Assembly: GCA_914767715.1 (NCBI GenBank)
Contig: OU612068.1
Coordinates: 31,558,001-31,622,000, forward strand
Source of the DNA: Membranipora membranacea
Lineage: Eukaryota; Bryozoa; Gymnolaemata; Cheilostomatida; Membraniporidae
Direction: 5' to 3'
Length of the DNA: 64,000 bases
Made by a program: the position numbers and the translations under genes. The notes below the pieces were generated by a model. That model searched no databases. It saw nothing but the letters and a program-made list of their open reading frames with translations, and was not told where the DNA came from. How positions within the stretch are numbered: position 1 is the stretch's first letter; each line of letters starts with the position of its first letter. Below, piece after piece: positions 13,087 to 24,190 of the stretch.

Positions 13087-15054
13087 GGTTCCCTGAGAAA
13101 GAGAATAATCCACAACAATCCACATTACAAGAGAAGGGCGCTGTGGGTGGCGTGTCATTTTGCCTGGTTTTATCATGTTGCCACACCAGTTTAAGCCTGT
13201 AGTCTAAGTTTCAAAGTTTAATTCAACAAGACACAGAGTAGATAAAGATCTCACCACGAAATAACCTAGAACTTACCATAATTGGCTAACCTGTTTTCTT
13301 CTTTGGACTGGCTATAAATGAACAAACCTCTAGCGTGTAAAAATAGTTATACTAGCAGACAGCAGCCCTATGGCACTATTAGATCTTGCAGTGGAATGCT
13401 TGAAATTCAACCTGGGACAAGTTGGTCAACAGTGCCTCCGTTGTTTGAGCGCTAAAATCATGGCGGTATATCACTGCGCTGTTGGAGGTGTTCAGCTTGT
13501 ATTGTAATTGTAGCTTAACCCTCCCTCCTCACAGCTAAGTGTGACATACTTTCCACACTCAAACTCCAATGGAGTCTGAGCAGTCCACTCATTGTAATGT
13601 TGAGCTCCAGTTCCAGACCTCTGTGTCCAGCCTTGAGTTCCATGATTCCACTTCATCAAATAGGACTCAGGAGTGGTCTTATGATCAAGGGTTGTACGGA
13701 CTTGTGATCTTTGAGGTCCAGGTTCAATTCCCAGAGCCAGCAGTTATTCTTTATTTGGTACTGGCACACTATTTATCGTAGCCAGGTCCCTGCACAACAG
13801 GATTAAAATCAACGATGGTCTACCTTTGGTTTGCACACCCCACAAGCAGAAATGATATCCCCCTTCTGCCTCTTTACTAAAAAGAGTGGGAATGTTCTTG
13901 GCTGGCATGGACTCGGGCAACCATGTGCACAGATATTCTCTCTCCGCTTCATGATGATGTAGGGTCTATTTATGTAATCACACTCTAAGGCAGGGCAGGG
14001 AATCTGCTCACTAACTTAACCAGTCCAGTGAGTGGTGGTTGTGTTGGATTACTACACTAGACTAGGCATTGTGGTTCTGTTGGGTGGGTGCTTTCATTCT
14101 TCTCCTCTACTGGCTGAGGTTAGCTTAACAACTGTCAAGTCAGCTCAATGGGACCATAGGTATCTGTGAATGGTTCCAATTAGGATGTATATGGTAAGGA
14201 AAAAGGGAAAATTATTATACATAAATAAGTTGTAACTCCTCACCTATGAAGTCAAGAATTGTATTGACTAAAAAACTTAAATTAAGGAATAACTACTTGT
14301 GTAGATACTATAGACACTCTCTTACCCTCTCAGTTATCTTGAGGCTAGATCTTCTTGCAGTCACCAGAAGAAAGAACCATAATGCAATGACTATGCCCTG
14401 CAATTGAGGAGACTATGGGGTTGAGTTGAGACTTTGTTAACTTTGTAAACTTTTTCACTAGCTGTCAGTCAGATATGACAGGAACACTGAACTCAATAGT
14501 ACAATCCAATGGAAATAATAAAATAGCGGTGGGATTAAAAATTTAATAATTCTTTAAACCAATCACAAAGCAAGATGAAAAAATTGTCCAATAAATAGAT
14601 GGATAACAATTTAATGAGACTGTAATTAGTGACATTGTTTCCAAGGTCCCAGAAAGGTCAGAGAGGTTTCACTTCACAATTGAAAGCTTTTTATAGGACT
14701 CAAGGAAGACAATATCTACTGAGTAAGCTCTTAAAACTTAACTCTTGTTGCTACATTGCTCATATATTCTGCTGCTGCTGTTCATAGTAAGAGGCTCTCA
14801 GATATAGAATAAGCATATATGAATTTTGATTAAATTTCATCAAGGATAAGGAGTACCAAATTTTATTCATCACCCACTCATCATTATTTATATTATATTT
14901 AATGTATGACCAGCACAAATACTGTAAGGATTCATTAGCTTTAGCTGTACATAATAGTCTATAGTAAAAAGGCCCATTAACAGTCAAAATATGTTATAAT
15001 ATTACTCAGAAGCTGAATGCATTATGTTATGTTATGTTATGTACCTTTATTATC
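13087..15054. other. Gene-free stretch with SINE-like sequence
   Basis: About 2 kb upstream of UBE2F. It should hold the UBE2F 5' UTR exon and promoter, which I cannot pin down. A tRNA-derived unit lies near 13670-13740 and a short ATGTT-type microsatellite at 15021-15042. No coding exon is recognised. Confidence 0.5.
13671..13740 (+). repeat. tRNA-derived SINE-like head
   Basis: A B-box match GGTTCAATTCC at 13721-13731 is preceded, at tRNA-like spacing, by an A-box-like TGGTCTTATGATCAAGG (13674-13690). Between them is GGACTTGTGATC, which resembles a tRNA anticodon arm. The anticodon stem is imperfect and the acceptor stem does not close, so this is not a working tRNA. It is more likely the 5' part of a tRNA-derived SINE whose limits I cannot define. 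Confidence 0.4.
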
Positions 15055-16283
15055 AGACCTGGGTCCAAGTCATCGCAAGTCAAGTCAAGTCATTGTCGAT
15101 GCTAAGTCAAGTCACATTTACGTCTAGTCAATTGGTGTCTATTTTTTTCGCCGTCAAGTCATGATTTTTGTAAGTCATGTCAAGTCAAAGATGGGTGACT
15201 TACAAGTCATGGCAAAGTCAGGAGTTGCTCTACTAATCGGGATTTGCTCCCCTCCCCACAAACGAAAGAAGGTATGGGTGTGTACGCAATTCAGCATCGT
15301 TACTTCATTATATATATGTACCTTTATTGTGTCAATGATGACAAATGAAATGTTTCATGCTGTAAAAAGATGAGCTGGTGGAGGATAAATATATAAACAC
15401 AGACTAAGATTGATCACTATTTGTTAAGGACAGATAAAACGTTCTCTCTGAAAAGCTTTTTGCATCTGCCTGTTTGTAATGTCTCTAAGGTCATGAGAGG
15501 TTTGTCGATGGCAGTGGCTACTTGCCTCCATGACTCATTATGCATGTGACTCGAATAATATCGTTCGGTTTAGTGAATTCAAGCTTTGACAACTTACCAC
15601 CAGTTTTCGTGACTCGTATGAGTTATTGGCGATCTTTCACGGTCATAGGAGTTGTACACTACTGTCATATGAAATATTACCACCATGGTGATGAGGAAGA
15701 TTACAGTACTAGATCTAAAGGAGACAAGGTCACGAGCGTCAATTTTTATTAACTAGGACAATTTCTCAACAAATTATGGTGCCAGTCGGAAAGAGAATAG
15801 GAGCATACCCTAATCCCTTCATCGGTAATTCCTGATCATCACTCAACCTGGTCTGCAGCTTAGACAGTGGGGGGTTGTATCAATCTATATCATTGGTTGT
15901 ATTTAGTTACAGCTTGTGTAAAGCCCAGTGCAGAGGAGAATAAATGTCATGGATTGCTCTTGATGTTTTATTTCCGGTTACTTTTGTATATTTGTGTTGC
16001 ATCCCCACTCATTCGACATGCATGATAATCCAATGCACAAAGTTCTCAGTTATGATTGTCCTTCCTATATCTCTTTCTACATTATGTTATAAAATTCCAC
16101 ACATTGACTTATGTTGACTTGACCAAAGTCAGGACAACTCCCAAGTCAAGTCAAAGTCAATTTTTCGTCAAGTGTTGTCTATTTGTTTTCGACGTCAAGT
16201 CAAGTCATAATTTTGTTAAGTCAAGTCGTGACTTTGACTTGACTTGAAGATGACTTGACTTACCATGACTTGGACCCAGGTCT
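15055..16283. mobile_element. Complete non-autonomous inverted-repeat DNA transposon, 1.23 kb
   Basis: Perfect terminal inverted repeats AGACCTGGGTCCAAGTCA (15055-15072) and TGACTTGGACCCAGGTCT (16266-16283). Inside each end is a dense field of AAGTCA/AGTCA subterminal repeats in mirrored orientation. Identical 10-bp direct repeats CTTTATTATC abut both ends (15045-15054 and 16284-16293), as expected of a target-site duplication. The interior holds no transposase-like ORF, so the element is non-autonomous. A 10-bp duplication fits Mutator-like or IS4EU-like superfamilies (from memory of superfamily properties). The family itself is not identified. Confidence 0.9.
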
Positions 16284-16600
16284 CTTTATTATCTCAAAAG
16301 GGGTGATTGAGAGAAAAAAAAGTTGCTTTGCCTGCTGTATTCTTACCTCAATTCTTACCTCAATTACTTTAGAACACTCGTAAACTACCAATGTCAGGTA
16401 TAAAAGCCGAGTGCCTCATTTGTTGAGGCATTTGTTTGAGCAGTGGTATTTTCAGAATTCTGGCATGTAGCCATTCCAAGGTTAATTTTGTTGAGACCCT
16501 ATCCGGAGGTCCCTTATGCTTCGTGGCAGGAAACTGTTATGATAAACGGCAGACGATGCCTGGATAGAGGTGGGATCTCCTCTTTTAGCTGCCCTTGTTT

Positions 16601-17890
16601 TCATAATTGCCTGCGATCTACAGTATACAAGTTTATCATAGGTAGGGTATCGTGTTTATTCTGGTCTGAGAGAATTCTCATCAGGAGTGATATTCTATGG
16701 GCTTTACATCTCTCTTGTAGAGTATGGATTCCAAGACTAGTACGTGCCTCTGTGACGCCATGTCTGCCTTTGATATTTTTTATGAATCTCACTGCTTTGT
16801 TTTGCACTAGTTCAAGATCCTCTATAGAGGCATTGTCAGACGGGTCCCAGAGTACACTGCATATTCAAGCTTAGGGCGGCATAAGCTCGTGTACGCAAGT
16901 AGTTTTGCCTTCTCAGGAGCTCCATGTAGCGTGTATTTTATACAACCTAGAGTCTTGTTTGCGCTTCCCATAATGTCACATATGTTTTTTAAATTTCAGA
17001 TCTGATTGTAGCACGACTCCAAGGTACTTAGTGGTATCAACACATTGTAATAAGTGATCAGATATAGCATACTGAGGGAGCGGTGTAGCACCTTGATTGA
17101 ACACAATCACCTCACATTTCATTCTGTTGAAAGGCATTTTGTTCTTTGTTGACCAACTCACAAGTGAGTCAATGTTGTTTTGAAAGCAAATCTCATCAGC
17201 TAGGGTTTGGATTTTAGCATAATATATCAGTGTGTCGTCGGCGTAAAGGCTTATGTTGCAGGAGACTGAGTCAGGCAAGTCATTTATATAGAGCAGAAAT
17301 AAGGTAGGCCCAAGGACCGAACCCTGAGGTACTCCTGAGGTCACAGGTAAGACATCCGACTCTGCACCTCTAACAGCAACCTTTTGGAATCTGTCAGACA
17401 GAAAGTCCTGGACCCAGTTGGCAATATAAGGATCAAGATTTTCGATCTTTCTAATCTTGTCCATCAGCAGTTTATGTGGAACCTTATCGAATGCCTTCTG
17501 AAAGTCTAGTATGACTGCATACACTGCAGTGGATTGCTCGGCAGCTTTCGCAAGTTCATGGTATGTGGCACATAACTGCGTTTCACAAGACAGCCCTTTA
17601 CGAAAGCCATGCTGACGGTTGTGTAGTAAATTGTCTAAAGTTCATTTAGATAATGCAGGACAATATGCTCCATCATTTTACATGGTATACTAGTCAGTGA
17701 GATAGGGCAGTAGTTGCATGCCTCCTCTTTTGATCCCTTCTTGTGTATAGGGCTAACAATAGCCAGCTTCCATGCTGTGGGCAGTTTACCCGTGTTCAAG
17801 GAGGCTTGATAAATATGTTTTAAGCATCGGGCTACCATGTCAGGGTGCTCAAAAATTGTTAAAGGATTACCGACACCTTGGAGGTTCTGG
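16601..17890 (-). pseudogene. LINE-type reverse transcriptase fragment 1 (frameshifted, 5'-truncated)
   Basis: Read on the minus strand, three open segments in different frames make one degenerate non-LTR reverse transcriptase. About 17890-17635 has the early fingers (AWKLAIVSPIHKKGSKEEAC, then YCPISLTS). 17524-16976 has DFQKAFDKVPHKLL, the SGVPQGSVLGPTLFLLYIND motif and the catalytic YADD box (ISLYADDTLIYY), ending KYLGVVLQSDLKF. 16807-16601 has the C-terminal region (NKAVRFIKNIKGRHGVTEAR). Frame changes between the parts and the lack of an endonuclease domain show a dead, 5'-truncated copy. Sequence on either side of these limits may also belong to the element. Confidence 0.88.
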
Positions 17891-18000
17891 ACTTTGCAGG
17901 GGTAAAATAATATGAAAAAAATGATGAAAAATAGCATTTTTTTGGATGTAGCACCAGTTTCTAAGTTGGCCACAAACTGAAAACCTGCTGAATACGGCAC

Positions 18001-18372
18001 ATTTTAAAATTAAATTGGAAGTTGCCCTCTCAGTCAAGAGCCAGCTCAGTCATGATTCAAGTCTGAGGGCCAACTTGATAACCATGAATGAGTTTGCCAG
18101 CTATTATGATGTTCTCGCTAATAAATATCAATGTTTGTAAAACAAACATTAGGTTGTGGTTAGGTAACTATTCCAATTAATCCTACATCAAAGGACGCTA
18201 TTCAATAGCCCGATCATCATTGTATACACTGTAGAACATCCTTGTATACACCGATCATTATTGCGAACTGGTGTTATTGTTGGTTAGCTAGAATGAACAT
18301 GCTGACCGCTGAATAACTCAGGCAAAATCAGCTGAAGGAAACAATAGTGGGATGATTATGGTGTTTTGAGGT
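18001..18372. other. Repeat-region filler without recognised features
   Basis: I see no gene or motif between the first reverse transcriptase fragment and the paired minus-strand ORFs. AT-rich, probably old repeat sequence. Confidence 0.4.
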
Positions 18373-18839
18373 TTACATATTAGGAGCTTTGGTATGGGCC
18401 ACTGTCATGAGCAATGCAGAATGATCTGAGGACCACCGCTTTATAGTCTCATTTGCCTTGTAAATTTTGGCCTGAACGCACATAAAATCAGTAATGGGAC
18501 CGTCTAGAATTTGCATGCTCTGTCCAGGATTCCCGGCATACCCTTGGCCACAAGATCCAGAGTATGGCAATGGACTGCGTTTGTTTACACAAATTTTCCT
18601 GCCAAGAAAATACAGGAAAGAGCATATTTGTGTCATCGTCATTTTAAAATATTGCCATTCTCATAATTAATGTCCTCCTCTGCTGAAAAATAATCCTCTT
18701 CACTGTCCTCAGAGTCTGATGGAATGTTATAGTTAGCAGCCATTTGTTGAGAATTCTGCCCAGCAAGTGTGTGTGGCATAAGTGCACTCAATTTATGAAA
18801 TAGAAATGAATCGCCAAACAAATTTCTGGTCATAGTCAT
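18373..18839 (-). pseudogene. Two overlapping minus-strand ORFs, possible retroelement endonuclease remnant
   Basis: ORF a (18839-18639, 66 codons) has an acidic stretch IPSDSEDSEEDYFSAEEDI. Its stop overlaps the ATG of ORF b (18642-18373, 89 codons) by ATGA. Both begin with MTMT. ORF b carries ITDFMCVQAKIY and, near its end, RWSSDHSALLMTV. The SDH followed by hydrophobics resembles the last motif of the AP-endonuclease-like domain of LINEs, which would fit the surrounding elements, but nothing else of that domain is clear. I do not recognise the acidic part. It could also be a degenerate piece of an unrelated transposon. Confidence 0.3.
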
Positions 18840-19006
18840 CAGTCAGCTGTTTATTTTGTTATGTTTAGTAAATCTGCCCTCACTGGGCTTCACTGAGAAG
18901 GCAGAGATCAAAGGGCCAGGCTTCAAATGTGGTCTCTTTGAACGATCACCCTTTACAATTGCTGTTTGCTATGTACTGTGATGTTGTAACAATGAATGAT
19001 GTTATA

Positions 19007-19036
19007 CCAGAGACTATAGATATCTATAGTCTCTGG
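19007..19036. repeat. Perfect 30-bp palindrome inside a ~56-bp near-palindrome
   Basis: The 30 bases 19007-19036 read the same on both strands, starting CCAGAGACTATAGAT and continuing as its reverse complement. The symmetry continues outward, with small gaps, to about 18993-19049 (AATGATG and CATCATT). It lies between retroelement fragments. It may be a tiny foldback element or the ends of two abutting copies. Confidence 0.9.
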
Positions 19037-19554
19037 TTATACCATCATTGACTTTAGAATATTTTTCTATTTTGTCTGTATGCCCATTGAATGAATCACA
19101 CTTGTGATGGAATGCCCATAATGACAACACGTAAAATACATCAACTGCGGTTAAGCTGCCTTTGTTTACATAGTCATAGTAATCAATGTGAATCATAAAC
19201 ATTTAGATGGGGGTGTGTATTTGAGAATTCAGGAAATGAGGCTACTGCTCATAAGGGATTTACAAGATGAGTTGTCTTCTCTAAGATCTGTGAGGGGAGA
19301 CAATATGAGTATATGAGAGTATATGAGAAGAATTTTGCTCCCTCAATGGCTTATTCCTTGAAATGAGGCCACAGTCTAATTTAGACCTTGCCAGTGTTAT
19401 CTTAGTTAGACTAAGAGCTTCAAAACGATACCAAAACCTCCAAGGTGTCAGTAATCCTTTAATGAAAATGATGATTTCTAAAGCTGTTAATGATTGCATA
19501 AAACAATTTGTAGTTTGCATATGATACAATAATACAAAAAAGGTAGAAAATAAC

Positions 19555-20525
19555 TTAAAAGAGTGATTCACTCAAAATACCAATAGCCTGAGATCTAAAA
19601 CAGTCTCTACGGAGGTTAATGCGGTAGCATAGAGACTTAAAACAACCAAATGGTAGTGTGTTGAAGGAGAGTAGGGGTTTAGGTGCGTCGGTGGCCACCA
19701 TTCTGAGGGATTTGGTTTTAAATCGGTGTTTGACTGTGTCTGTTAGTTGTTGGAGGGGTGCTTTGGACAGCTTCTCAGCGCAGTTGGTGATTTTGTCCAG
19801 ATCCGAGCGTTCCTGGGCGAAGAGATGGTGGTATATCGCTAGTAGATTGTGCACTAGTCCGCTTTCAAGGAATGTCTTATAGCATATGGTTGGGAGTTTA
19901 TCTGACGTTCCCACAAAATGAAGTTTTTTCGTTACATGCAGCTTCTCACGAGCTTTCTTGACGAGATTTCAGGTGTTTTTGAGGAATTTTACTTTGTTTG
20001 TAATCGTGGTTCCTAGATATTTATAATCCTCAACTCGTTTGATGACGACACCACTGAGAGATAACTCCTCTGGACTGGGATCGTCCCTCGCATTAGATAT
20101 GGTGAGTTCTTTGGTCTTGCTCTTACTCAATATGAGATGGTTATCATTGCACCATTGGTACAGAGTTGTCATCTCTTGCTGCATAGTTGAAGATTGATTT
20201 TGAGCGAGTTTTTCAAGAAGTAATAAGTCGTCAGCATATTTATATAGAAGTATATTGTTACTGGATGGCGCTGGTTGATCTAGATATATTGAGAACAGAA
20301 CAGGGGAGAAGGCGCAGCCCTGTGGGCTTCCTGCTGATGTTGTAGCTGGTGAAGATGTGTTGAGGTTGGTACTAACTTTCTGCTGGCAGTTGATGGGAAA
20401 GGTAAAGGTCCAGCTAATCAGATTTGGGTGAAGGGATGTTTGTTTGAGCTTCTCTATTATTATTGCAGGGCATATAGTGTTGAACGCTGATGTAAAGTCA
20501 ATGAACATACCCCTTACATAGTTGA
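19555..20525 (-). pseudogene. LINE-type reverse transcriptase fragment 2 (5'-truncated, frameshifted)
   Basis: Minus strand. The segment from 20525 down to 19969 reads FIDFTSAFNTICPAIIIEKL, then SAGSPQGCAFSPVLFSIYLD and the catalytic YADD box (LLYKYADDLLLLEKL), then VEDYKYLGTTI. After a frame change, 19914-19555 supplies the C-terminal domain, with ICYKTFLESGLVHNLLAIYH, KLPTICY and the end RDCFRSQAIGILSESLF. The order and motifs are those of a Rex1/L2/CR1-type LINE. It differs from fragment 1 in sequence. Its 5' part is missing and it is joined at 20525/20526 directly to a copy of UBE2F sequence. It cannot encode a working enzyme. Confidence 0.87.
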
Positions 20526-21176
20526 TCCGGAGCAATCCACATCCACGCAAAGGGTTTTGCCAATTTTAAATCTAAATTTACTTATGGCGGTTTGCAAATC
20601 CATCCCAAAAACACATTTTGAGGAACAAATGAAAGTCAACCCCTTCTGTGGTGATAATGATTCAGGCGATCAAGCTTAATCTAAGCCCTCAACCAACTAT
20701 GCTAACAAAAAAACTGAAACTCGGTACCTGCATCCCAAAACGCACCTGTCTTACTTTTCCCCACGCCCCAACATTGCTTGCTCTCTCCCACTCAATATAT
20801 TTAGCATTATAAAACCTTCACGTTTCATCCACATGGTGAGGATCGAGTAAACAAACAAATGTATATAATGTGAGATAATTTTCAATATTGTTGTATTGTG
20901 AAGCCATTCGTATGAACCACCAATAGCTTTCGTAATAGATTTGTTATGATGATGAATGGTAGAGATAAATGATAATGCGTCAGAAAACACCTTTCACACT
21001 ACCCACCCACCCCCCCCCCCATCCTCAATGAAACTTGAAGTTATTTTACTTTTAAAATAAAGCCTCAACATAGACCAATATTTGAATCACCAGATACATG
21101 GTAACTATGGAGTAAGTAACACTGCAAACAGGAACATACTAACACACTTACCTTATCCTTTGCGTATAACTCAGCT
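20526..21176 (-). repeat. Duplicate of UBE2F exon 4 tail plus intron (source 11081-11739)
   Basis: This segment matches 11081-11739 in the same orientation over its whole length with only scattered substitutions and small indels. Both share the start TCCGGAGCAATCCACATCC and the end CTTATCCTTTGC(A/G)TATAACTCAGCT. The right-hand 25 bases are the 3' end of UBE2F coding exon 4 (residues ELYAKDK), followed on the minus strand by its donor and intron. The 11-kb copy keeps the full exon and is therefore the likely source. The left end abuts the truncated reverse transcriptase. The right end lies about 290 bp upstream of VPS25. Confidence 0.92.
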
Positions 21177-21464
21177 TACAAGCCTGTAATTGCCAATATT
21201 CAGAATCAGAATCGATTCAAGGCATAGGCATATACAGACTTGCAAGCCCCAGGAGCCCATTAGACCTACTTATCCTATAGTGTATGTTAAGGTCACATGA
21301 TGATGGTAAATTATGGTCTCTTTTGCAGCAACAGGTGTTGACTAGGATTTCTTGGTGACAGAAGAAGCTTTTAAAGTCTTCATATGTGACAAAAGCTTAC
21401 TCGTAAAGAAACTCATCTGAGAGGTTTTGTGAAACATATTTACTTCATTTGATACTGCAGCTGT

Positions 21465-23717
21465 ATGGCTGGACAAACAGACTTTTCCTGGCCTTGGCAG
21501 CATGATTTCCCCCCATTCTATACGTAAGTATGAGCCTCAATTTTAATGCGAAGTTCACACCATAGATCACAGCACCATCAAATTTTTCATCCAATATGGT
21601 ATGTCTGGGGTGAAGTTGAAAAAATCTATAGATGTGGTGTGGGACTTGAACTCAGGTTATATATATATATATATATACGGTACATTGCAACACTTATGCC
21701 AGTAAACCAGGAATGTATGCTTCAGTCTTCACGTTAGGATGGTGGTATAATATGTTGCTTGAAAAAAATTTTACAGTAAGTTTTATTGTTACCATTAATT
21801 TAAAGCCTAGCCTTATTAATTGTACAAGGAGTCCAGACCTTTTGTCCATGGGATTTTGCTCTTACGTGTTTGGTTTGTTATTTTTGGCATGAATTGTCTC
21901 CTACTCCTTGCACAAATTGCATGTAGCTCTCTAGGTGTATCCAGAGTCTTGACCTTTAAGTGATAGACATTCAGAGGACTGAATGTCCGAATGAGGAAAG
22001 ATAACTTCACTTATAGTGAAGGCCAGGAATAGTTAATCCTTGGTTTAGGCTACGCAGTATTTAAAAAACAATACCAGTGTTTCCATTTGTTTGAGTTCCA
22101 ATCCTCTGTTGTAATATTTGCTTATCATTATTCCCTTGGTGATTGATTGGTCAATGATTGATTTACTTCTTTAGGATACAACCAAATGCAGATACAAAAA
22201 GGAAACAACAGGAAGCATGGTGCAGTCTTATACTATCCTACTGTAAACATAATAGAATATATGAACTCGACGTGGCAGAGATAGCAACTAGTCAACTATT
22301 TCACAACAAAAGTATTGAGCGTATCCTTTGACAGTGTCCAGTATTTTCATTTCATATTGTATAGCGTGTAACCTCTGAGAGTAAACTTAACGTGGCATGA
22401 TTTTGAAGATTGGAAACATTCTAGCATTTTAATCTTCAAGTTCATGTTACCTAGCTTACCTATCTTTTTCATATCAGTGAACATTGATATCAGGACAAGG
22501 GTTAAAGTTGTGTGTCCAAAAATCATATAATTTCCTCAGGGGGTCATATGCCCCTAACTTCCGTAAATGCAGCTCCCGACAACGAAAGCTTGACATGACC
22601 TTAACGCAGCTTCTCGCAGGTAAATTAACCACTGACGACATAATTGGTCTGTTGGAAGTTCTCGCTAAACAAGGGCATGTTGAGTGGCAGGACTTAAAAT
22701 CTAAGAAAAATTGTATAATTATGTGGAGAACACCTGAGGAATGGGGCAAACTTATTTACGACTGGGTGAGTGTTTACATTTACTGTTGGCTTCCTCTGTG
22801 TTTTACATTGTTTTGATTGCAAACATGCATATATTTGTGAATGAAATAGACATCATCAAAACATGCTAAAATTGCCTGATGCATTAATGTTTTCTGTGAA
22901 TTTTAGGCTAAGGGTTTTGGTATGGTTAACACGGTATGTACTCTCTATGAACTTACGAATGGAGATGATACAAAAAGTCAAGGTATGTGCAAGATTCAGA
23001 ATTAATATTACAAATATTAACTTTAAATCATATTAGATTATCTGGCATAACATACCATTTCTCATCTACCTAATCACAAAAGACTAAAGATGTCCTGGCA
23101 TTGTTTGGAATTTTTTTGCGAATTGATGGAATTACATAAAAATCCAAGTTAGGTTTCTGAACAGATCGTAAGTGGTGGAGCAAAACACTTTTCCATGAAG
23201 ATTGAAGTACTATTTAAATAATAATCACTTTAAACAATGCACCTGATTACTATCATCATCAATGACTACCAAAAGCAGATATGCTCTGTGTCATTTTTGG
23301 ATGATTTCTAGTTTGTTCTCATGAGGACTATTCCTGCCTTGTTAACATCAACCTATAAGCATTTGAGAGCCAGTCCTTCAACTTTTCACAAGGTCTTTGG
23401 TTTGAATCCTTCTGCCTGTACTCTAAGCTGCTTGCAACAGAGCAGTTCCGTGCAGCCATTGCTGCCTCGTCTCTACTAGGAAGCTAATGTGCGCCTTCAC
23501 TTCTTCAGAAAGTGGCAAGTGAGAACTTCTGATTCTAAAACATGATTTTTTGCTAACTTGGGTAGTTTAATTTTCTTAACATCAAATTTTGTACATTTCA
23601 GATTTCCATGGGATAGAGAATTGGTTATTACTGAGAGCTTTGAAAACATTAGAATCATCAGGTAAAGCTGAGATTATGTCGCTAGGAGAAGGAAGTGATG
23701 GTGTCAAGTTTTTTTGA
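21465..23717 (+). CDS. VPS25: VPS25, ESCRT-II complex subunit
   Basis: Five exons, 21465-21523, 22175-22320, 22620-22765, 22907-22982 and 23602-23717, join in phase to 180 residues (human VPS25 has 176). VPS25 is a two-winged-helix subunit of ESCRT-II, which sorts ubiquitinated cargo into multivesicular endosomes and recruits ESCRT-III. Visible hallmarks are the N-terminal WPWQHDFPPFYTIQPN (the PPF motif that contacts VPS22/VPS36), QQEAWCSLILSYC, the middle KLTTDDIIGLLEVLAKQG, the highly conserved MWRTPEEWGKLIYDW, VCTLYELTNGDD and the C-terminal GSDGVKFF. The ATG at 21465 follows from MAGQTDFSWPWQ. Intron 2 (22321-22619) starts GTATCCTTT and has ACCTTAAC 15 nt before its acceptor, the signature of a U12-type intron. 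The other three introns look U2-type. An AATAAA lies at 23785, 68 nt past the stop. Confidence 0.95.
21656..21677. repeat. (AT)n microsatellite
   Basis: About 22 bp of alternating T and A in intron 1 of VPS25. Confidence 0.85.
22321..22619 (+). other. Candidate U12-type (minor spliceosome) intron in VPS25
   Basis: The donor is GTATCCTTTG, matching the U12 consensus GTATCCTTT. A branch-point match ACCTTAAC at 22598-22605 puts the branch adenosine about 15 nt from the acceptor CAG at 22617-22619. There is no polypyrimidine tract. Splicing here is fixed by protein homology: HNKSIE joins RKLTTDDI. Confidence 0.85.
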
Positions 23718-24182
23718 TATATTGTATAAGTTTGCTACAAATGATAGTAATTGTAATTTGTAAGACTTGTAGTAGGCAAATCAAAATAAAATTCACAAAA
23801 TTTTGCCAAATTCTTATCTTGAAACTTTACTTTTCTGAAGTTTGTAACCTCTTATAATACTGATTCAGCGGCTTATTGCTCACTTGCTCATCTCAGCGAA
23901 GGTAAACAAACAATTATGAGGCCAATTTTTCTAAGTGGACGTAATTTTTGTAATTTGTCAGTCATTTATTTAATATACCATATACACTGAAATATTCAAT
24001 TTTACTGTATAATTCTACAATACTGAACTCTGCAATAGAGCAAATCTGTGACCATATTATAAATATAACTAGCAGGGTGGAAAAAGTATTAGAAAAATGG
24101 TTTAGCGATGTCGTTTGCACAGCCCGGATTAAATCAGTAGGCCATGTTTTCTCAGGATGTTTCTTCATTGACATGCTGTTTA
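23718..24182. other. VPS25 3' UTR and short intergenic gap
   Basis: It holds the likely VPS25 polyadenylation signal (AATAAA at 23785-23790), then plain AT-rich sequence up to the 8-bp duplication of the next mobile element. Confidence 0.5.
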
Positions 24183-24190
24183 GAGTGGAC

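Noticed and set aside
13671-13740. Functional tRNA gene
   Set aside because: A- and B-box-like sequences are present but the acceptor stem does not pair and the anticodon stem is imperfect, so SINE-like is a better reading.
23399-23409. Second tRNA-type B box (GGTTTGAATCC) in VPS25 intron 4
   Set aside because: No A box or arm structure accompanies it. One short match is expected by chance.
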